Origin: Diphasiastrum complanatum
Lineage: Eukaryota; Streptophyta; Lycopodiopsida; Lycopodiales; Lycopodiaceae
DNA: 64,000 bases
Reading direction: 5' to 3'
Assembly (NCBI GenBank): GCA_029204225.1
Contig: CM055101.1
Location: 32,061,683-32,125,682, forward strand
The position numbers were made by a program, and so were the translations under genes. Below, piece by piece: positions 21,790 to 32,750 of this stretch. Below the pieces are notes generated by a model, which saw only the letters and a list, made by a program, of their open reading frames with translations, had not been told where the DNA came from and did not search any database. The stretch's first letter is position 1. The number at the start of each line of letters is the position of its first letter.

Positions 21790-22129
21790 ATCCCATCGTA
21801 TGGATTGCAGCTAGAGGTGCATGACTGAAGCTGCAGTCCTCACTTCATACTTCTGTTTTAATCTTTCCCACGCTGCATGGCTACTTTCGCAATCTTCAAT
21901 CTGCATGAGTAGATCTTCATTTATGGACAAAACGATGATTGCCATTGCGCGCTCATCTTTTCTGATCCATTCAGCTCTCCTCGGGTCTCCCTCTGGAGGC
22001 TACACCTTTGAGAGTTCAGTCATCGACCAGATGCCTTTGCCCTTTAGAAGTGTTTTGATCTTGAATTTCTAGATCTTGTAATTTGCGCCATCAAGATTGA
22101 TTGCTACTCTTGTCTGGATTGTTGTAGCC
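21790..22129 (-). pseudogene. Ty1/copia gag, N-terminal part
   Basis: From the ATG at 22129 (minus strand) the frame reads MATTIQTRVAINLDGANY, KFKIKTLLKGKGIWS, KDERAMAIIVLSINEDLLMQ and SSHAAWERLKQKYE, the typical start of copia gag. Two in-frame TAG codons interrupt it. Homology fades near 21800. The upstream primer site and LTR (22184-22703) fit the 5' end of one element. The gag would form the nucleocapsid shell; this copy is dead. Confidence 0.85.
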
Positions 22130-22183
22130 ATATTGTGTTGTCTAGAAGAATCACTGCTGGGATACCGGTAGTGATAACCTCTA

Positions 22184-22196
22184 GGCTCTGATACCA
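22184..22196 (-). other. Primer-binding site of the copia element
   Basis: ggctctgatacca is the complement of TGGTATCAGAGCC and lies directly against the LTR end at 22197, on the strand that carries gag. Confidence 0.85.
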
Positions 22197-22703
22197 TGTC
22201 GCGTAAGCAAAAAATTGTTCAGTGTCGCAAAAGAGAAACTATTTCTTCTTTCGTTTTCGTTTTCGTATTCGCGAACGATTTTGTGTCTTTGAATTTTCTT
22301 TTGTGCTGAAGCTTTACAGGAACCTAGACACGCGACTGCACATCACAGAACACATTTCATTCTAGCAATCAAGGCAGACGACACAAGACAAGGAGATGCA
22401 CGAAAATAGAGCATCTGTATTATCAGGTTAATTATAGAGCGAGATCGCGAAAGATTCCCCTTCATTTGTTTCGTTTTCTTTGTTTGCTTTCGCTCTTTTC
22501 GTTTCTTTCGTAATCTTTCGTAATCTTTCGTTTTGCATCCCTTTGCGGTTTGCGGTCCTGGAGGTATGTTTACAATTCACGAATGATTTGCAAATTGTTC
22601 GTGCTTCAAGTCAAGGCACATTGACTGTCATGAATTGTTCTCGTTCGAACTTCGCCTCTTGTTCGTGTTGCGGCAAAGTTGCGAGAGTTCACTATTTCTG
22701 ACA
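22197..22703 (-). repeat. Ty1/copia 5' LTR (507 bp) rich in CGAAA words
   Basis: On the minus strand it opens TGTCAGAAATAGTG at 22703 and ends TTACGCGACA at 22197, next to the primer site. Ends are TGTC...GACA. Words acgaaa, cgaaag and ttcgcga recur many times. A TATA-like ctataatt lies near 22432-22438. A diverged relative is visible at 52400-53450. At its left end on the minus strand it abuts the truncated family B copy. Confidence 0.75.
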
Positions 22704-23990
22704 AAATTGAGTTGGTACCAGGAACAGAACCAACTTCATGAGCACCCTACAGAATGTCACAAGAGGAGTTGGCGGAACTGAAATGACAACTTGGTGAATT
22801 GATCAACAAAGGATTTATTAAACCTACCGCCTCACCTTTTGGAGCCCCAGTGTTGTTCGTGGAGAAGGCGGACAAGACTCTTCAAACGGGTGTGAATTAC
22901 CTCATGCTCAATAAGAGTACCATTAAGAAAAAGTATCCCATGCCTAGAATTGATGACTTGTTCGACCAGCTCAAACATGCCAAATATTTTAGCCGAATAG
23001 ATCTTAGATCTGGATATCATCAGATTCGAATAACTAAAGGCGATGAGCACAAAATGGCGTTTCACACACGGTACGAGAGTCACGAGTTCTTGGTGATGCC
23101 ATTTGGTCTAACAAACACACCAGCCACTTTTTACACGTTGGTTAACAACATTTTTCAAGACTGCCTGGATGATTTTGTCATTGTATACATCGATGACATC
23201 TTAGTATTTAGTTGGGGCCTCAAAAATCACATTAAACATTTAAGGACGGTTCTCCAACGTCTGAGGAGGAACTACTTGTTCGCGAAAAGAGAGAAATGTG
23301 AGTTTGTAGTAGAGGAAGTTGATTTCCTTGGACATATTATAGGCTATGGATGGATTTGAATGGATCCTAAGAAGATCAAGGCTATCTTGGATTGGCTAGC
23401 ACCTAAAATTGTTCATGGCATCAAATCCTTTGTGGGGCTATGTAATTTTTACAAGAGATTCATTGAGGCATTTAGCAAAATTGTGGCACCGTTGTTGGAG
23501 CAGACAAACACTCATCTGAAGATGACATGGACACCTGAATGTGAAGCAACGTTCCAAGAACTAAAACGATGAATCACTCAAGAATCCATTCTTGCTCTAC
23601 CGGACTTTAGCAAACCTTTCAAAATACATACAGATGCATCAAACTTTGCTATTGGGGCTGTGTTGATGCAAGAAGGAAAACCAATTGCATATTTTTCAAA
23701 GAAATTGAGTGATGTAGAGCGACAATGGCCGACTCATGAAAAAGAAATGGTTGCGGTCGTACAAGCAGTGGAGCATTGGAGACAATATGTGGCAGGAAAG
23801 CCTTTAAGGCGTTCATTGACAACGTATCACTCAAGTGCTTCTCATCCCAAGCCTATGCTCACGCTAAAACATATGCGATGGCAAAACTTTCTCTCGAAAT
23901 TCAATATAGACATCTGATATACGACGGAAAAGAATAATGTGGTGGCAGATGCACTCAGTAGACAAGAGCACTTGATGGCAACGATATCAA
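22704..23990 (+). pseudogene. Family B reverse transcriptase and RNase H (B2)
   Basis: RT reads from KIELVPGTEPTS, has a TGA where B1 has arginine (22738-22740), then continues in frame through [14 protein letters not shown] and YIDD (about 23188) to a TGA at 23357. The remaining thumb follows. After another stop at 23570, RNase H opens with ALPDFSKPFKIHTDASN and includes GKPIAYFSKKLS and HMRWQNFLSKFNID, ending NNVVADALSRQE. A frameshift near 23805 disrupts it. RNase H would remove the RNA strand of the hybrid. Confidence 0.9.
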
Positions 23991-25503
23991 CTCAGGTGAC
24001 CGGTTTACTCCAAGAAATCAAAGAGAACTATGGTGCTGATGTGTTGGTTAAGGACTTTATGATCGAATTCCAGTTGGGAAAGCCTTGTAAACATTGCACT
24101 TGGAAAGATCAAATGGTTGTTTATAAACAACGCAGAGTATATGTCCCAGACAACACCAACCTAAGGAAGAAAATCTTGAGGGAGCATCATGACGTACTAG
24201 TCGTTGGACATCTAGGGGTGAATCGCATGTATGAACCAAGAGAGACTTCTATTGGCCCGATATGTGGGCAGACGTTGAATCCTACATGCAAACTTGTCCT
24301 ACATGTCAACAAGTGAAGGTGGAACTGCTAGCCCCAGCAGGTCTACTCCAACCATTACCGGTACCAGCATACCCTTGGGACTCAATGAGCATGGATTTCA
24401 TTGTTCAACTACCACGTTGCAGGGTTTCGACTCGATTTATGTAGTGGTTGACCGTTTTTAAAACAAGCTCACCTGGTGCCAACTAAGAGTTCAGTGACAG
24501 TCGAAGAAGTGGCAAGGTTATTTTTCAAATGTGTCTTCAAATTCCATGGCATGCCTAGAACACTTATTTCTGACCGAGACACCAAGTTCATAGGAAAGTT
24601 TTGGACTTGCCTATTTCACCTCGTGGGAACTGGACTGAATTTCAGCACTGCATATCACCCTCAGACAGATGGGCAAACTGAGCGAGTCAATCGACAAATT
24701 GAACAAAATTTACGAAATTATGTCGCTTGGGACCAATCTGATTGGGTCAGCTATTTGGATATCCTGGAGTTTGCACATAACAACCAAGTGAACAGATCTA
24801 CTAGAAAGGCACCCTTCGAGATAAGCAATGGTCGACTACCAATTGTTCCGAGCTCTTTCCTTACAGGCATGCAAGAAACTCCGGTACCCACTATGGAGGA
24901 ATTCATGAATGAGTGGCACACAAAGCTAACAGAGGTGAAGGCATTTTTAGAGCAATCACAACGGAGCATGGCAGCTGACGTAAACCCACATCGATGAGAA
25001 CTGGAATTTAAGGAAGGTGATCAAGTGTGGCTGAACACTAAAAATATCGCGTTACCAAAAGGCTTATCTCATAAGTCCATTCGACCTTATGCTGGGCCAT
25101 AGTATTCACAAAGAAGATCAACCCAGTGGCTTATTGATTGGCGCTACCATCCAGCTTGGATATACACAATGTGTTTCATATCTCATTACTCAAACGGTAC
25201 AAACCGGATGAGCAATTTGATCGACAACATGAATTCCATCACCCACCAATGACACTTGATGATACGAAGAGACAGCTTGTACCAGAACAAATATTGGCAC
25301 ATAGAAAGCGAACTGGCGTTCAACGCGAATATCTAGTGAAGTGGCTATGGGCTCCACTCATTGAGACTTCTTGGGAGTACAAAGACAAACTTAAGGTGGG
25401 AGCTCCTGAAGTACTAACAGGTTACCTGCAAAAAAATCAATGCAACAACCGTTTTCCCAGATTGGCACACAATACACTACCTGGCGGCATGTCTCCTATA
25501 TGA
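23991..25503 (+). pseudogene. Family B integrase with C-terminal chromodomain (B2)
   Basis: The HHCC zinc finger (GHLGVNRMYE, then after a frameshift TCPTCQQVK) precedes the catalytic core: first Asp in SMDFIVQLP (about 24391), second in ISDRDTKF (about 24570), Glu in DGQTERVNRQIE (about 24680). All three DDE residues are kept, but a frameshift and stop near 24430-24480 split the core. The C-terminal part has SSLDIHNVFHISLLKRY and a chromodomain at 25276-25395 with EYLVKWLWAPLIETSWE. The start at 25138 is TTG, so this is continuation of the polyprotein and not a separate gene. Confidence 0.9.
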
Positions 25504-25736
25504 ATACTCACGACCACTCTGAAGTTCAAGAAACTTCCAGGTATCTTTCTTAAGTTTGTCAATAAATCACTTGCAGCTTTACACAGGTTTTACGTAAGTG
25601 AACTTGATCTACACTTTTCCTGTGCTACTACCAATGTATTTAAAGTTGTTAAGGTCGATGAATTAAGCTTGTGCCATGCGTCCTAGGTCTAGTTTGGCCT
25701 TGATGAGGACATCAGCTTCTTCAAACGAGGGGAGGA

Positions 25737-26218
25737 TGTTGTAAAGCTGACTCAGGTGCACGAAGTTGTCCTGTAAGATGACCAGTCAGTCTATGTATGA
25801 ATGCAAACCTCTTCCAAATTTAATAAAGTCGATCCTTGGGGATGATTACCATTTCGGTTTCGCCTCCAGGACTGGTCCAAGTGGAAGGACCCTTACTACA
25901 ACCTTTTTGCGTTGCTGGCGCCTAAGGGTCCACGTTACCAACGTGTGGCTCGCCGCTATGCCATTTGGTCAGTTTGGTGACCACTATGCCTTGGGTTTCT
26001 TGTGTGGCTTTTCTGTGCCTTTGGTTACCTTTTGGGGACGGATTCTGAGTTGGCTTTTCGGTTGGTTGGGATTCCAGTTTTCTTAAGTCTTGAATGGCTA
26101 AGCTTGTTACGTTTCTAAGTTGGCTTTTACGTAACTGCATGATGGATGAATGTTAGACTTAAGCGCGTGTTGGGGAAACCGCTCAAGTCCCAATGCCCTT
26201 TGAGACGTCGGCGCAACA
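25737..26218 (+). repeat. Family B 3' LTR with internal deletion (482 bp)
   Basis: It opens TGTTGTAAAGCTGACTCAGG and ends GTCGGCGCAACA. Compared with 12477-13384 about 430 bp are missing between ctgtaaga and gaccRgtcag, removing the inferred promoter and R hairpin. Confidence 0.9.
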
Positions 26219-26237
26219 TCTGGCCACCTAGACCCTC

Positions 26238-26425
26238 TTTATAGCCCTCTCTATAAATGTCTCAAAACAAGTTCAAATCTGGTAGGCTTATACCAACGTC
26301 AGCCTCGGTACCTCCTCAAATTAGCTTCAGTATTTCGATGTATGTTCCAAGGCCCTCTAGTGAGTTTATAACCCTCTGTATAAAATTTTCAAAAACAAGT
26401 TCAAATTGGTAGCCTTATACCGAGG
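26238..26425. repeat. Diverged direct repeat of about 63 bp, 125 bp apart
   Basis: tttatagccctctctataaa...caaaacaagttcaaat...ggcttataccaac at about 26238-26302 is matched by a similar string at 26363-26425. No gene is seen between them. Confidence 0.6.
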
Positions 26426-26481
26426 CCAAACACCGGACCCAAGGCTCGAGCATTCCGTCCCCTCGTGACTCATTTTAAAAA

Positions 26482-27420
26482 CTATCTTTCAAAGAAATGC
26501 TCAAAAAAAGCCTTGGTAATCGCCCGTCCTCTTGTAGTGTGTTGGCATGTGGGACAACAAATATTATCACACGTGGGAAATCGATTGGCAGTAGGCCCTT
26601 GTGGTGTGGTATTTTTCAGCCTTTGCTTAAAATCTTTGGATAACTTATCCATTTGTGCCTGATGGGTTTTGTTCATGGTCTCAAGTTGTTGCAACAACAG
26701 TTGTGTGGCAGCATCAGAGGAGGATCCTTCACCTTGGGATCTATGGATTTGGTCATTAACAATGGCATGCGAATGTTGGAATTTGTATTCTTCATCAAAG
26801 CCTTCGTCTTCTTTGCGGATGGCATCATCCATAGCATCACATAAGGTAGTGTAGGTTTCTAGCGGTCTAGTTCACGCCTGATAGATTTCGGGAGGCCAAC
26901 CATGAACCATATGAGCATGGCTTGATCAGGTGCTAATTGAGCAGGGCATTCAGTCTTAAGATGTTTGAGTCATTCGATGTAATCATGTACTCTCTCATCC
27001 TTTCTCATCTTGATCTTACTAAGAAACAAGAATAGGCTTTCAAGGAATCTAGATGATTTGAATCTTTTAACGAATGAGTCCTTGAGAGATTCCCACTCGT
27101 TTTGTTTATGACGCTCAAGGTTGAAATACCACTCGCGAGCGACATCAACGACAGTCATACTAAAGAGTATGAGTTTCTCTTCTGGGGTGGTCTCTCCATA
27201 GACTTCACATGTTTTCTCATAAATCTGAAGAATAGTGTGTTGGGTTGGTAGTACCATCGTACCGTGGCAAATCGAGTCTAGGAGCTCATCGATTATGTGG
27301 AATGGCTCCTGGTAATGGTACAATATAGGCTAACGGGTTGGAGATCCTTTGGGCTCATGGTGCCTCAGGTGGTACTGGATTCTCTTGAGGCTGATTTGGA
27401 TTATTAGCAGCCATGTTAAA
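26482..27420 (-). pseudogene. Ty3/gypsy gag remnant, second copy of the 5-7 kb type
   Basis: On the minus strand a plausible ATG at 27413 opens a proline-rich N-terminus (MAANNPNQPQENPVPPEAP) that soon meets a stop. The capsid region follows: TCEVYGETTPEEKLILFSMT, AREWYFNLERHKQNEW and SLKDSFVKRFKSSRF, then MLIWFMVGLPKSIRRELDR and a stop. A second frame carries the acidic DAIRKEDEGFDEE segment and a partial zinc knuckle (CCPTC). The blocks correspond one to one with those in 5988-7208. Stops and frameshifts make it non-functional, and protease and pol are absent. Confidence 0.85.
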
Positions 27421-27599
27421 CTGCTCTTGGAGATTTCGAGGTTGGGGATGGCTAGTTGACGGTTCTTGATCTCCAAGCGAACTTTCTTCCTCTCTCGAGA
27501 TCCTAGATCTAGTTTTTCGACCTGATCTTGGGGATTCAAGGAGCAATAAATGCCATCTTCAAGAGTGTGCTTCAAAAATATCTAATAGGCTTGAGAGAT

Positions 27600-29660
27600 C
27601 ATGAGAAAAAGGCAAGGAAATAAGCATAATAGCAAATACCCTTCCCTTGGACATTAGCATTGACATGAGGCAAAGAAATAGAACGTAGGCGGAAAAAAAA
27701 AAGTGCCAAAGAGAGAAAGGAAATAGCAAGCCAAGCGTTAACCAATACCTAGTCTATAGTCCACTTCTTGTTTTGTTTTGTTTTAGAGCTAGAATGGAGG
27801 GGCAAAGGACAATAAAAGGAGAAGCAATTCATGAAAGCCTTTTCTAGTGATCCAAGATAAATTATATACTGATGCACATATCAAGCTGCCATTGAAAATG
27901 ATTTAGTAGTGGCTCTCTAAACAGAAAAGATTTATTTTCTGATCCCAGCCACAAATATGGAGCCCAAACTCGTGAACTTAGACATTGCTATAAAGTCTCT
28001 TGCTCAATTTACATCGGCCTCTTCATGAGAATGCAATTGGAGCAGCTTTGATTATAGTCACTCAAAATGGCACAATTATTTGATTTCAAGGAGGGTGGAT
28101 GATATGGGTTTTGTGTTTATTAGCATAAGGTTGAGTGACAAGGTTTCTGATCCACACTACAAAGAGTCACTAGTTGAATGGTGTAAGGTAGCTCTACAGT
28201 TTGTGACTTGTTTCAAAGTCATTGCTATTTTCTTTCTCGTGGGTTTTCCAGCGTTTTTCTTGGGCTGATTTATTCCAAATTTCTGTTTTCAAGTTTTTGT
28301 AAACTGTCTTGAGAAAACCCGTTTGTGCAAGAAACATGTTTGAAATCCTGAGGCCTCGCCAAGAGGTATTGTTCTGAGTTTTGATGTCAAAATCCTGAAT
28401 GATCTATAAAGATTTTACTGAAATAAGAGAGAATTGTCCTTTCAACTCAAGCAAATGAGGAAAATTAGTTGGTGGGCACGTGTGTGATCTGCTCTTTTAT
28501 TGTTCCTTATCAAATGCAATACAGACTGATCCAGAGCTATCTACTGCTCTCTTGCAAGCTCATATCACAGCAAAACGTATGTCCACCCATAATCGAAGGC
28601 GATCAGGACCGTCCTAAGACTGTGTAGAGCAGTTCTTCAATAAAGAGAAGCTTAAACATCTCTTAATTATAACTGGCTCTCGCCCGCTATACCTGAAAGA
28701 CTACAATTTAATACATTCATATCTCTTGTTAAGCTCAAAGAATCAGAAATCTGAAATGTTTAATCCATAGTTACCTGTGACGGTAGACATTTTATGTTAG
28801 GGATATCATGTGCTATCAATACGCAACTTTAAAATTTCTACATGGCTGCAGGTAAGCAAAGAGGCCAACACAGACCTATAGAAGTAGTCGTCAAAGTATC
28901 ATTGCTAAATTAGAGTGCGAAGAGAATTTAGAAATTGAGCACTAAGTCAATGTGTTGTGATATATTATTTCCACAGAGACCAATTTGAAACAGGAGATGA
29001 AGACATTGATAAGTCATAACGCGTTGAGTCCTGACAGAGGTGTTTAATCCAGCAAAGATGAACTAAGATATAAATTCTCTTGTATGTGCAAGCTGGGAGA
29101 AACTGGATTGATTTCGGAAGCCTACTTTTGGTTCCATAAACCATGGGCTTTCCTGTTCGTGTTGCTTTTCAGCGAAGAACGAACTAGCTAAAAATATTCA
29201 TGGCATAGCAAATAGGGTGGGATGCGTAGACTTCCTGCTGTCTGATTCAGTGCAGTAGTTTCCACTCGTCAAAATAAAATCAGAAGCATCCCTTTGCTAA
29301 TGAAGTTTCAAACGATCCATACAATGCTAGCTCATATTGAGTGCCAGTAAAAAGAATGCAGGACTGAAAAATCGAAATGATGCGAAAGCCTTGGTGATCG
29401 AACTTAGAGAAGTGCTTTTCTGATGGGAGAATGTGCATCTCTCAAATTTTTCACCAGAAGTTAAAGAGGAGAGAAGATTGAAGCTCCATTGCGCAACATT
29501 GACTGGTGCCTTCAACATTCCAATTGAAGACGTGTAGCTCAGCTCCTAAAGCAGGTTGGATGCAGAGACTAGTTTTCAGACACCTCAATGCCGATATAGG
29601 ATGTTGCATGCTCTGAGGATTGATGAATTCCTCGAGTGGCTGGACTTTTTTTTGTTGTGA
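27600..29660. other. Spacer downstream of the DELLA gene; no gene seen
   Basis: About 2 kb of AT-rich DNA without a recognised coding domain or transposon end. The part nearest 29660 should include the 3' untranslated region of the DELLA gene. I could not identify a convincing polyadenylation signal. Confidence 0.4.
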
Positions 29661-31691
29661 TCAACAACGCCAGGCAGACGCAGCGAGTAGAGGTCGACTT
29701 TGCCAGCCCAACGTTAGACAGCCTCCTGTTTCCTCAACTGCGTAGCCTTCCCCCGAGAACAAGGTCAAAAGCATTCTGGCCTGCTTGAATGCATTTGATC
29801 CGAGATGGAGTGGTTGAAACCCAGAATTGCACATGCGCATCTGCCACTGCGCCAGCGGTTCATGCCGCTCTACTCTTTCTGCGCCTTCGCAAGCTACGAT
29901 ATTGCAGATCTCTCTCCCAAGGTAGGTCTCGGCCAGCATAAGCTCGAGGCTTTGCGCAGGCAAATTGCAGGCTTCCAGTGAATCAAACATTGTGGAATAG
30001 TAATGCAGTGCCTCCGTGAATCTTTCTAAGAAGATCGGGCTGTTGTGAATTGCTTCATGCTCTACGATCGTCACGATCCTGGGATTAAGGCTCTTTACAG
30101 ACTGCAACACCTCGACAATCGGCGGTGGAGTGGCAGAATTCTCTGAATAAAGCAGTCGATGCAGCTGCATGATGGAGTTTACTGCCACCGCTTCGCCCTG
30201 AGACACCTGCAGCATCCATGGCTTCACATCATCCAGCTTCGCAGCGATCACTCCACGGAAATCAAACTCTACATTCACAGATTTGGCAAGCTGTGCCAGC
30301 TTCACACCTATCTCTTGCAGGACATCGTTTCCACCAGGCTGAGGTGGGCCGATGCCAGTAATCCTCAGGAAAGGGGGACCCTCAGGTCGCAGAGCTAGCG
30401 CCTGGATCAACGCTGGCCATTGCAACCCGTGCATCAGGTTGAAGTCGATTACATGAACCTGTTTCTGGTTCTCAAATGCTTCGAGGATGGCTTGATTTGC
30501 TGTGAAATGAGCAAATTTGAGGTATGGACAGGTCTCATAGAAGTGGAAATGAAGGAGCTCTGACAGAGAATCCCTCTGGTTACCTATTGTATCTTGAGAG
30601 TTGAAGCTATAGATTCTGCGAGCAAGCGCTTCCACAAACTCGGTCGCTACTCTACGCATAGGACCTTTTTGTGGCGCTGCCAGAACTCGGATATCCCTCA
30701 CCAGCTCCTCCGCAGCTATCAGATCATCCCTTTGGACTGATTCTGCGCATGCCAACAGCAGATGCACCAATCTTACACCAGATTCTTGTGCGCCATCCGA
30801 ACCATCCTGCAGTAGCGTGGGCTGATGGATACACGACCCCATAGGACGTAGCGATGCTTGGTTTGATCCATATACGCTAGAAAAGACCACCGGATTATCA
30901 CTTGTTTGGGAATACGCTTCTTGCGACGATCCAGAATACGCACATGGCTGAGTGATGCTGTGCTTTCCTCGTTTCTGTTCCCTTTGATGCATCCCCTGCG
31001 CATTCAGCTCAAAGCCTTGCTTCATCCCTGCTTCTCGCTTGCGACCAAGCTGCTCAAGGGAGCAGATGTTGCCAAAGATGCCATTGAGGTTGTGATCGTT
31101 GAAGCCAGAGCCATATTGTGTTTCTTCGTAGTCGAGTATGAACTCTTCGGAGTAGTCTACAATGTTCGAATGAGCATCGTCTTCCTGATGAGATTGTTGA
31201 TTCTGTCTGCCACATGCCTGAGGATCGTCCATCAGACAACCGCTCACTTGAGCCGATTGATCGAAACTGTGCAGATGAGGAAGCGAATCCACTGGAAAAT
31301 TGGGTGCAAGTTCTTCAAGCATGCATTCGATCCAGCTGGCAAGATCGGATGGATTATAGTGCACAGCTTCCGTTGAGAGGTGCGATAGCGCTGCCTCTTG
31401 AGCGGCACCCAGAACAGTCTCCAGGTGCTCCAGTCGTTGCGCTACCTGCTGTAGCTCCGAAGCTCGAACCTTGTAGCCTGCGTTGGCCAGCAGCTCATCT
31501 ACCCCTACGTTCACTGCAGTCATCTCTTTACCTAAGGTAGAAGATGGTGCGCCATTGCTTCCGGCCTCATGCAACTGATTCTTCGCTGGTCTACTGGCTA
31601 TACTTCCGTGATCTACAGCAGCGACTGAATGTCCATCTCCGTCTTTGTGATGCTTATCGTGGGAGCACAACACGTCCAGCATCTGATCCAT
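29661..31691 (-). CDS. DELLA-type GRAS transcriptional regulator (gibberellin response repressor)
   Basis: An intact, intronless 676-residue frame starts at a real ATG (31691-31689) and ends at 29661. The N-terminal regulatory domain has DELLA at residues 65-69 (followed by NAGYKVR), LExLE at 87-91 (LEHLE) and VHYNP at 110-114. These are the surfaces that bind the gibberellin receptor GID1 and lead to degradation through the SLY1/GID2 F-box. A divergent linker (about 130-300) has a basic patch RKRE near 217, a possible nuclear signal. The C-terminal GRAS domain is complete: LVHLLLACAE at 308-317 (LHRI), VHVID at 412-416, AVAVNSIMQLHRLL at 501-514 (LHRII), the PFYRE region at 552-573, RVERHEPLAQW at 606-616 and a C-terminal SAW at 672-674. 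DELLA proteins act in the nucleus by holding transcription factors and restraining growth until gibberellin is sensed. Length is ordinary to slightly long for the family. It is the only intact host gene in the window. Confidence 0.95.
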   Translation of the reverse strand: MDQMLDVLCSHDKHHKDGDGHSVAAVDHGSIASRPAKNQLHEAGSNGAPSSTLGKEMTAVNVGVDELLANAGYKVRASELQQVAQRLEHLETVLGAAQEAALSHLSTEAVHYNPSDLASWIECMLEELAPNFPVDSLPHLHSFDQSAQVSGCLMDDPQACGRQNQQSHQEDDAHSNIVDYSEEFILDYEETQYGSGFNDHNLNGIFGNICSLEQLGRKREAGMKQGFELNAQGMHQREQKRGKHSITQPCAYSGSSQEAYSQTSDNPVVFSSVYGSNQASLRPMGSCIHQPTLLQDGSDGAQESGVRLVHLLLACAESVQRDDLIAAEELVRDIRVLAAPQKGPMRRVATEFVEALARRIYSFNSQDTIGNQRDSLSELLHFHFYETCPYLKFAHFTANQAILEAFENQKQVHVIDFNLMHGLQWPALIQALALRPEGPPFLRITGIGPPQPGGNDVLQEIGVKLAQLAKSVNVEFDFRGVIAAKLDDVKPWMLQVSQGEAVAVNSIMQLHRLLYSENSATPPPIVEVLQSVKSLNPRIVTIVEHEAIHNSPIFLERFTEALHYYSTMFDSLEACNLPAQSLELMLAETYLGREICNIVACEGAERVERHEPLAQWQMRMCNSGFQPLHLGSNAFKQARMLLTLFSGEGYAVEETGGCLTLGWQSRPLLAASAWRC

Positions 31692-32094
31692 GGCCTGATC
31701 TCCTCCACAAAAGCATGCTCAAGTGGAAACTCGAGGTGTTCTGGTTGAATCGCCAGTGAACTGGCCACCACAGCTGAATCAATCCTTCATATCAGCTTGA
31801 TGCAAGAATGCTTATTGTGGGAAGAAGGATTAGCCAGTGTAGCAGTAGACACGTACATGGTGTGCTAGCTGAGAAATTGACTAACATGTGTTGCACAAAG
31901 AAAAACAAGGACATCCCAATATAAGGCACCCGGCAATAATCAAACAGTTTGTACCAAACTAATCCTGCAGTAGTAGCCCATAAAGGATAAGGAGTTCATG
32001 AACAGGGTGGATCTGTTGCAACGTCGCAACCACGTGAAGGAATCATCATGCACCCAGAGTGCAGCAGCTGCGATATGGAGGATGACCTTTAGGG
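31692..32094 (-). promoter_or_regulatory. 5' flank and probable leader of the DELLA gene
   Basis: The 400 bp upstream of the ATG has no competing gene and should hold the 5' untranslated region and perhaps a leader intron. I found no clear TATA box or splice sites, so the start of transcription is not placed. Confidence 0.4.
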
Positions 32095-32344
32095 ACAAAG
32101 GAACGGTAAATTAGATTGATGAACCACCACACACACAATCACAAAAACAAAGGAACTGTAAATTAGATGGAAGAACCACCAGAAGACCCACATTCAAAAA
32201 ACAAAGAAACAGTAAATCAGATTGATGAACCACCCACAATCACAAGAACAAAAAACAGTTAATTAGATGGACGAACCACCACACCCACAATCACAAGAAC
32301 AAAAGTTAATTAGATGGACGAATCACCACACCCATCATAAAACC
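32095..32344 (-). repeat. Five-unit 46-54 bp tandem repeat upstream of the DELLA gene
   Basis: Units begin at about 32095, 32147, 32201, 32247 and 32298. Each has a core close to agtaaattagattgatgaac then caccacacccacaatcac. Length differs by small gaps in the AC-rich tail. The array lies about 400-650 bp before the DELLA start codon, in the promoter or leader, so unit number could affect expression. That effect is inference. Confidence 0.8.
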
Positions 32345-32650
32345 AGATCATGCACCAAAAACTTGTATGGAAAAACAAGCAGTACTAGTGCGAAAGCTGA
32401 ATGCACTTGGAAGAACGAGGCAAAGCACCAGCAAGCGTTGAGCATAGCTCAAAATATCAATATTTAGCTCTCACTCTCACTCTCTGAAAAATATCTCTCA
32501 CTCTTTCTCACACAGCTGTTTTTTTCTAGGCTCTTTTTGTAAAGGGGGGGGGGGGAAGCTGAAAGGGTGTTGGGTAACCCTGCATCTAAATGATATTGGG
32601 TGGCAGGTAGCATTGAGCAGAGATACTTGAGCATTTGCTACCATCTCCCT
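32345..32650. other. Upstream DELLA flank with CT-rich tract and poly-G
   Basis: ctctcactctcactctctg and related CT-rich sequence at 32465-32515 would read as GA-rich on the DELLA strand, a common plant promoter feature. A run of 12-13 G lies at about 32544-32556. No gene is seen. Confidence 0.4.
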
Positions 32651-32659
32651 TTAGAAATG

Positions 32660-32750
32660 CTTCTTGGTTTCTAAGGGGAGGCTCGAACCTGGGACCAAAG
32701 AAACTTTGGATGCCAAGCCAACCAACTGAGCCAACCCAGTTGGGTACCCC
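32660..32750 (-). mobile_element. Short tRNA-derived SINE-like insertion
   Basis: On the minus strand the 91-bp insert has an RNA polymerase III A box (TGGCTCAGTTGG, 32733-32722) and B box (GGTTCGAGCC, 32689-32680) at tRNA-like spacing, and starts GGGGTACCCAACTGGG. It is flanked by perfect 9-bp direct repeats ttagaaatg at 32651-32659 and 32751-32759, the mark of insertion by target-primed reverse transcription. It lacks a usable anticodon arm that I can recognise, so a tRNA retropseudogene or SINE head is more likely than a working tRNA gene. Confidence 0.7.

Larger units (their letters stand above)
22704..26218 (+). mobile_element. Family B chromoviral Ty3/gypsy element, 5'-truncated (copy B2)
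   Basis: The copy starts abruptly in the RT lead-in (aaaattgagttggtacc), directly after the copia LTR, and runs through RT, RNase H, integrase and a chromodomain to a polypurine tract (gaggggagga, 25727-25736) and a shortened 3' LTR. The order PR-RT-RH-INT-chromodomain is that of chromoviruses, whose chromodomain directs integration towards marked chromatin. Several stops and frameshifts make it inactive. Confidence 0.9.

Noticed and set aside
28080-28268. Small membrane protein
   Set aside because: Isolated 62-codon frame with hydrophobic tail, start not ATG, no context to support it.
32660-32750. Functional tRNA gene
   Set aside because: A and B boxes are present but no credible anticodon arm or acceptor stem; direct repeats show a retroposed insert.
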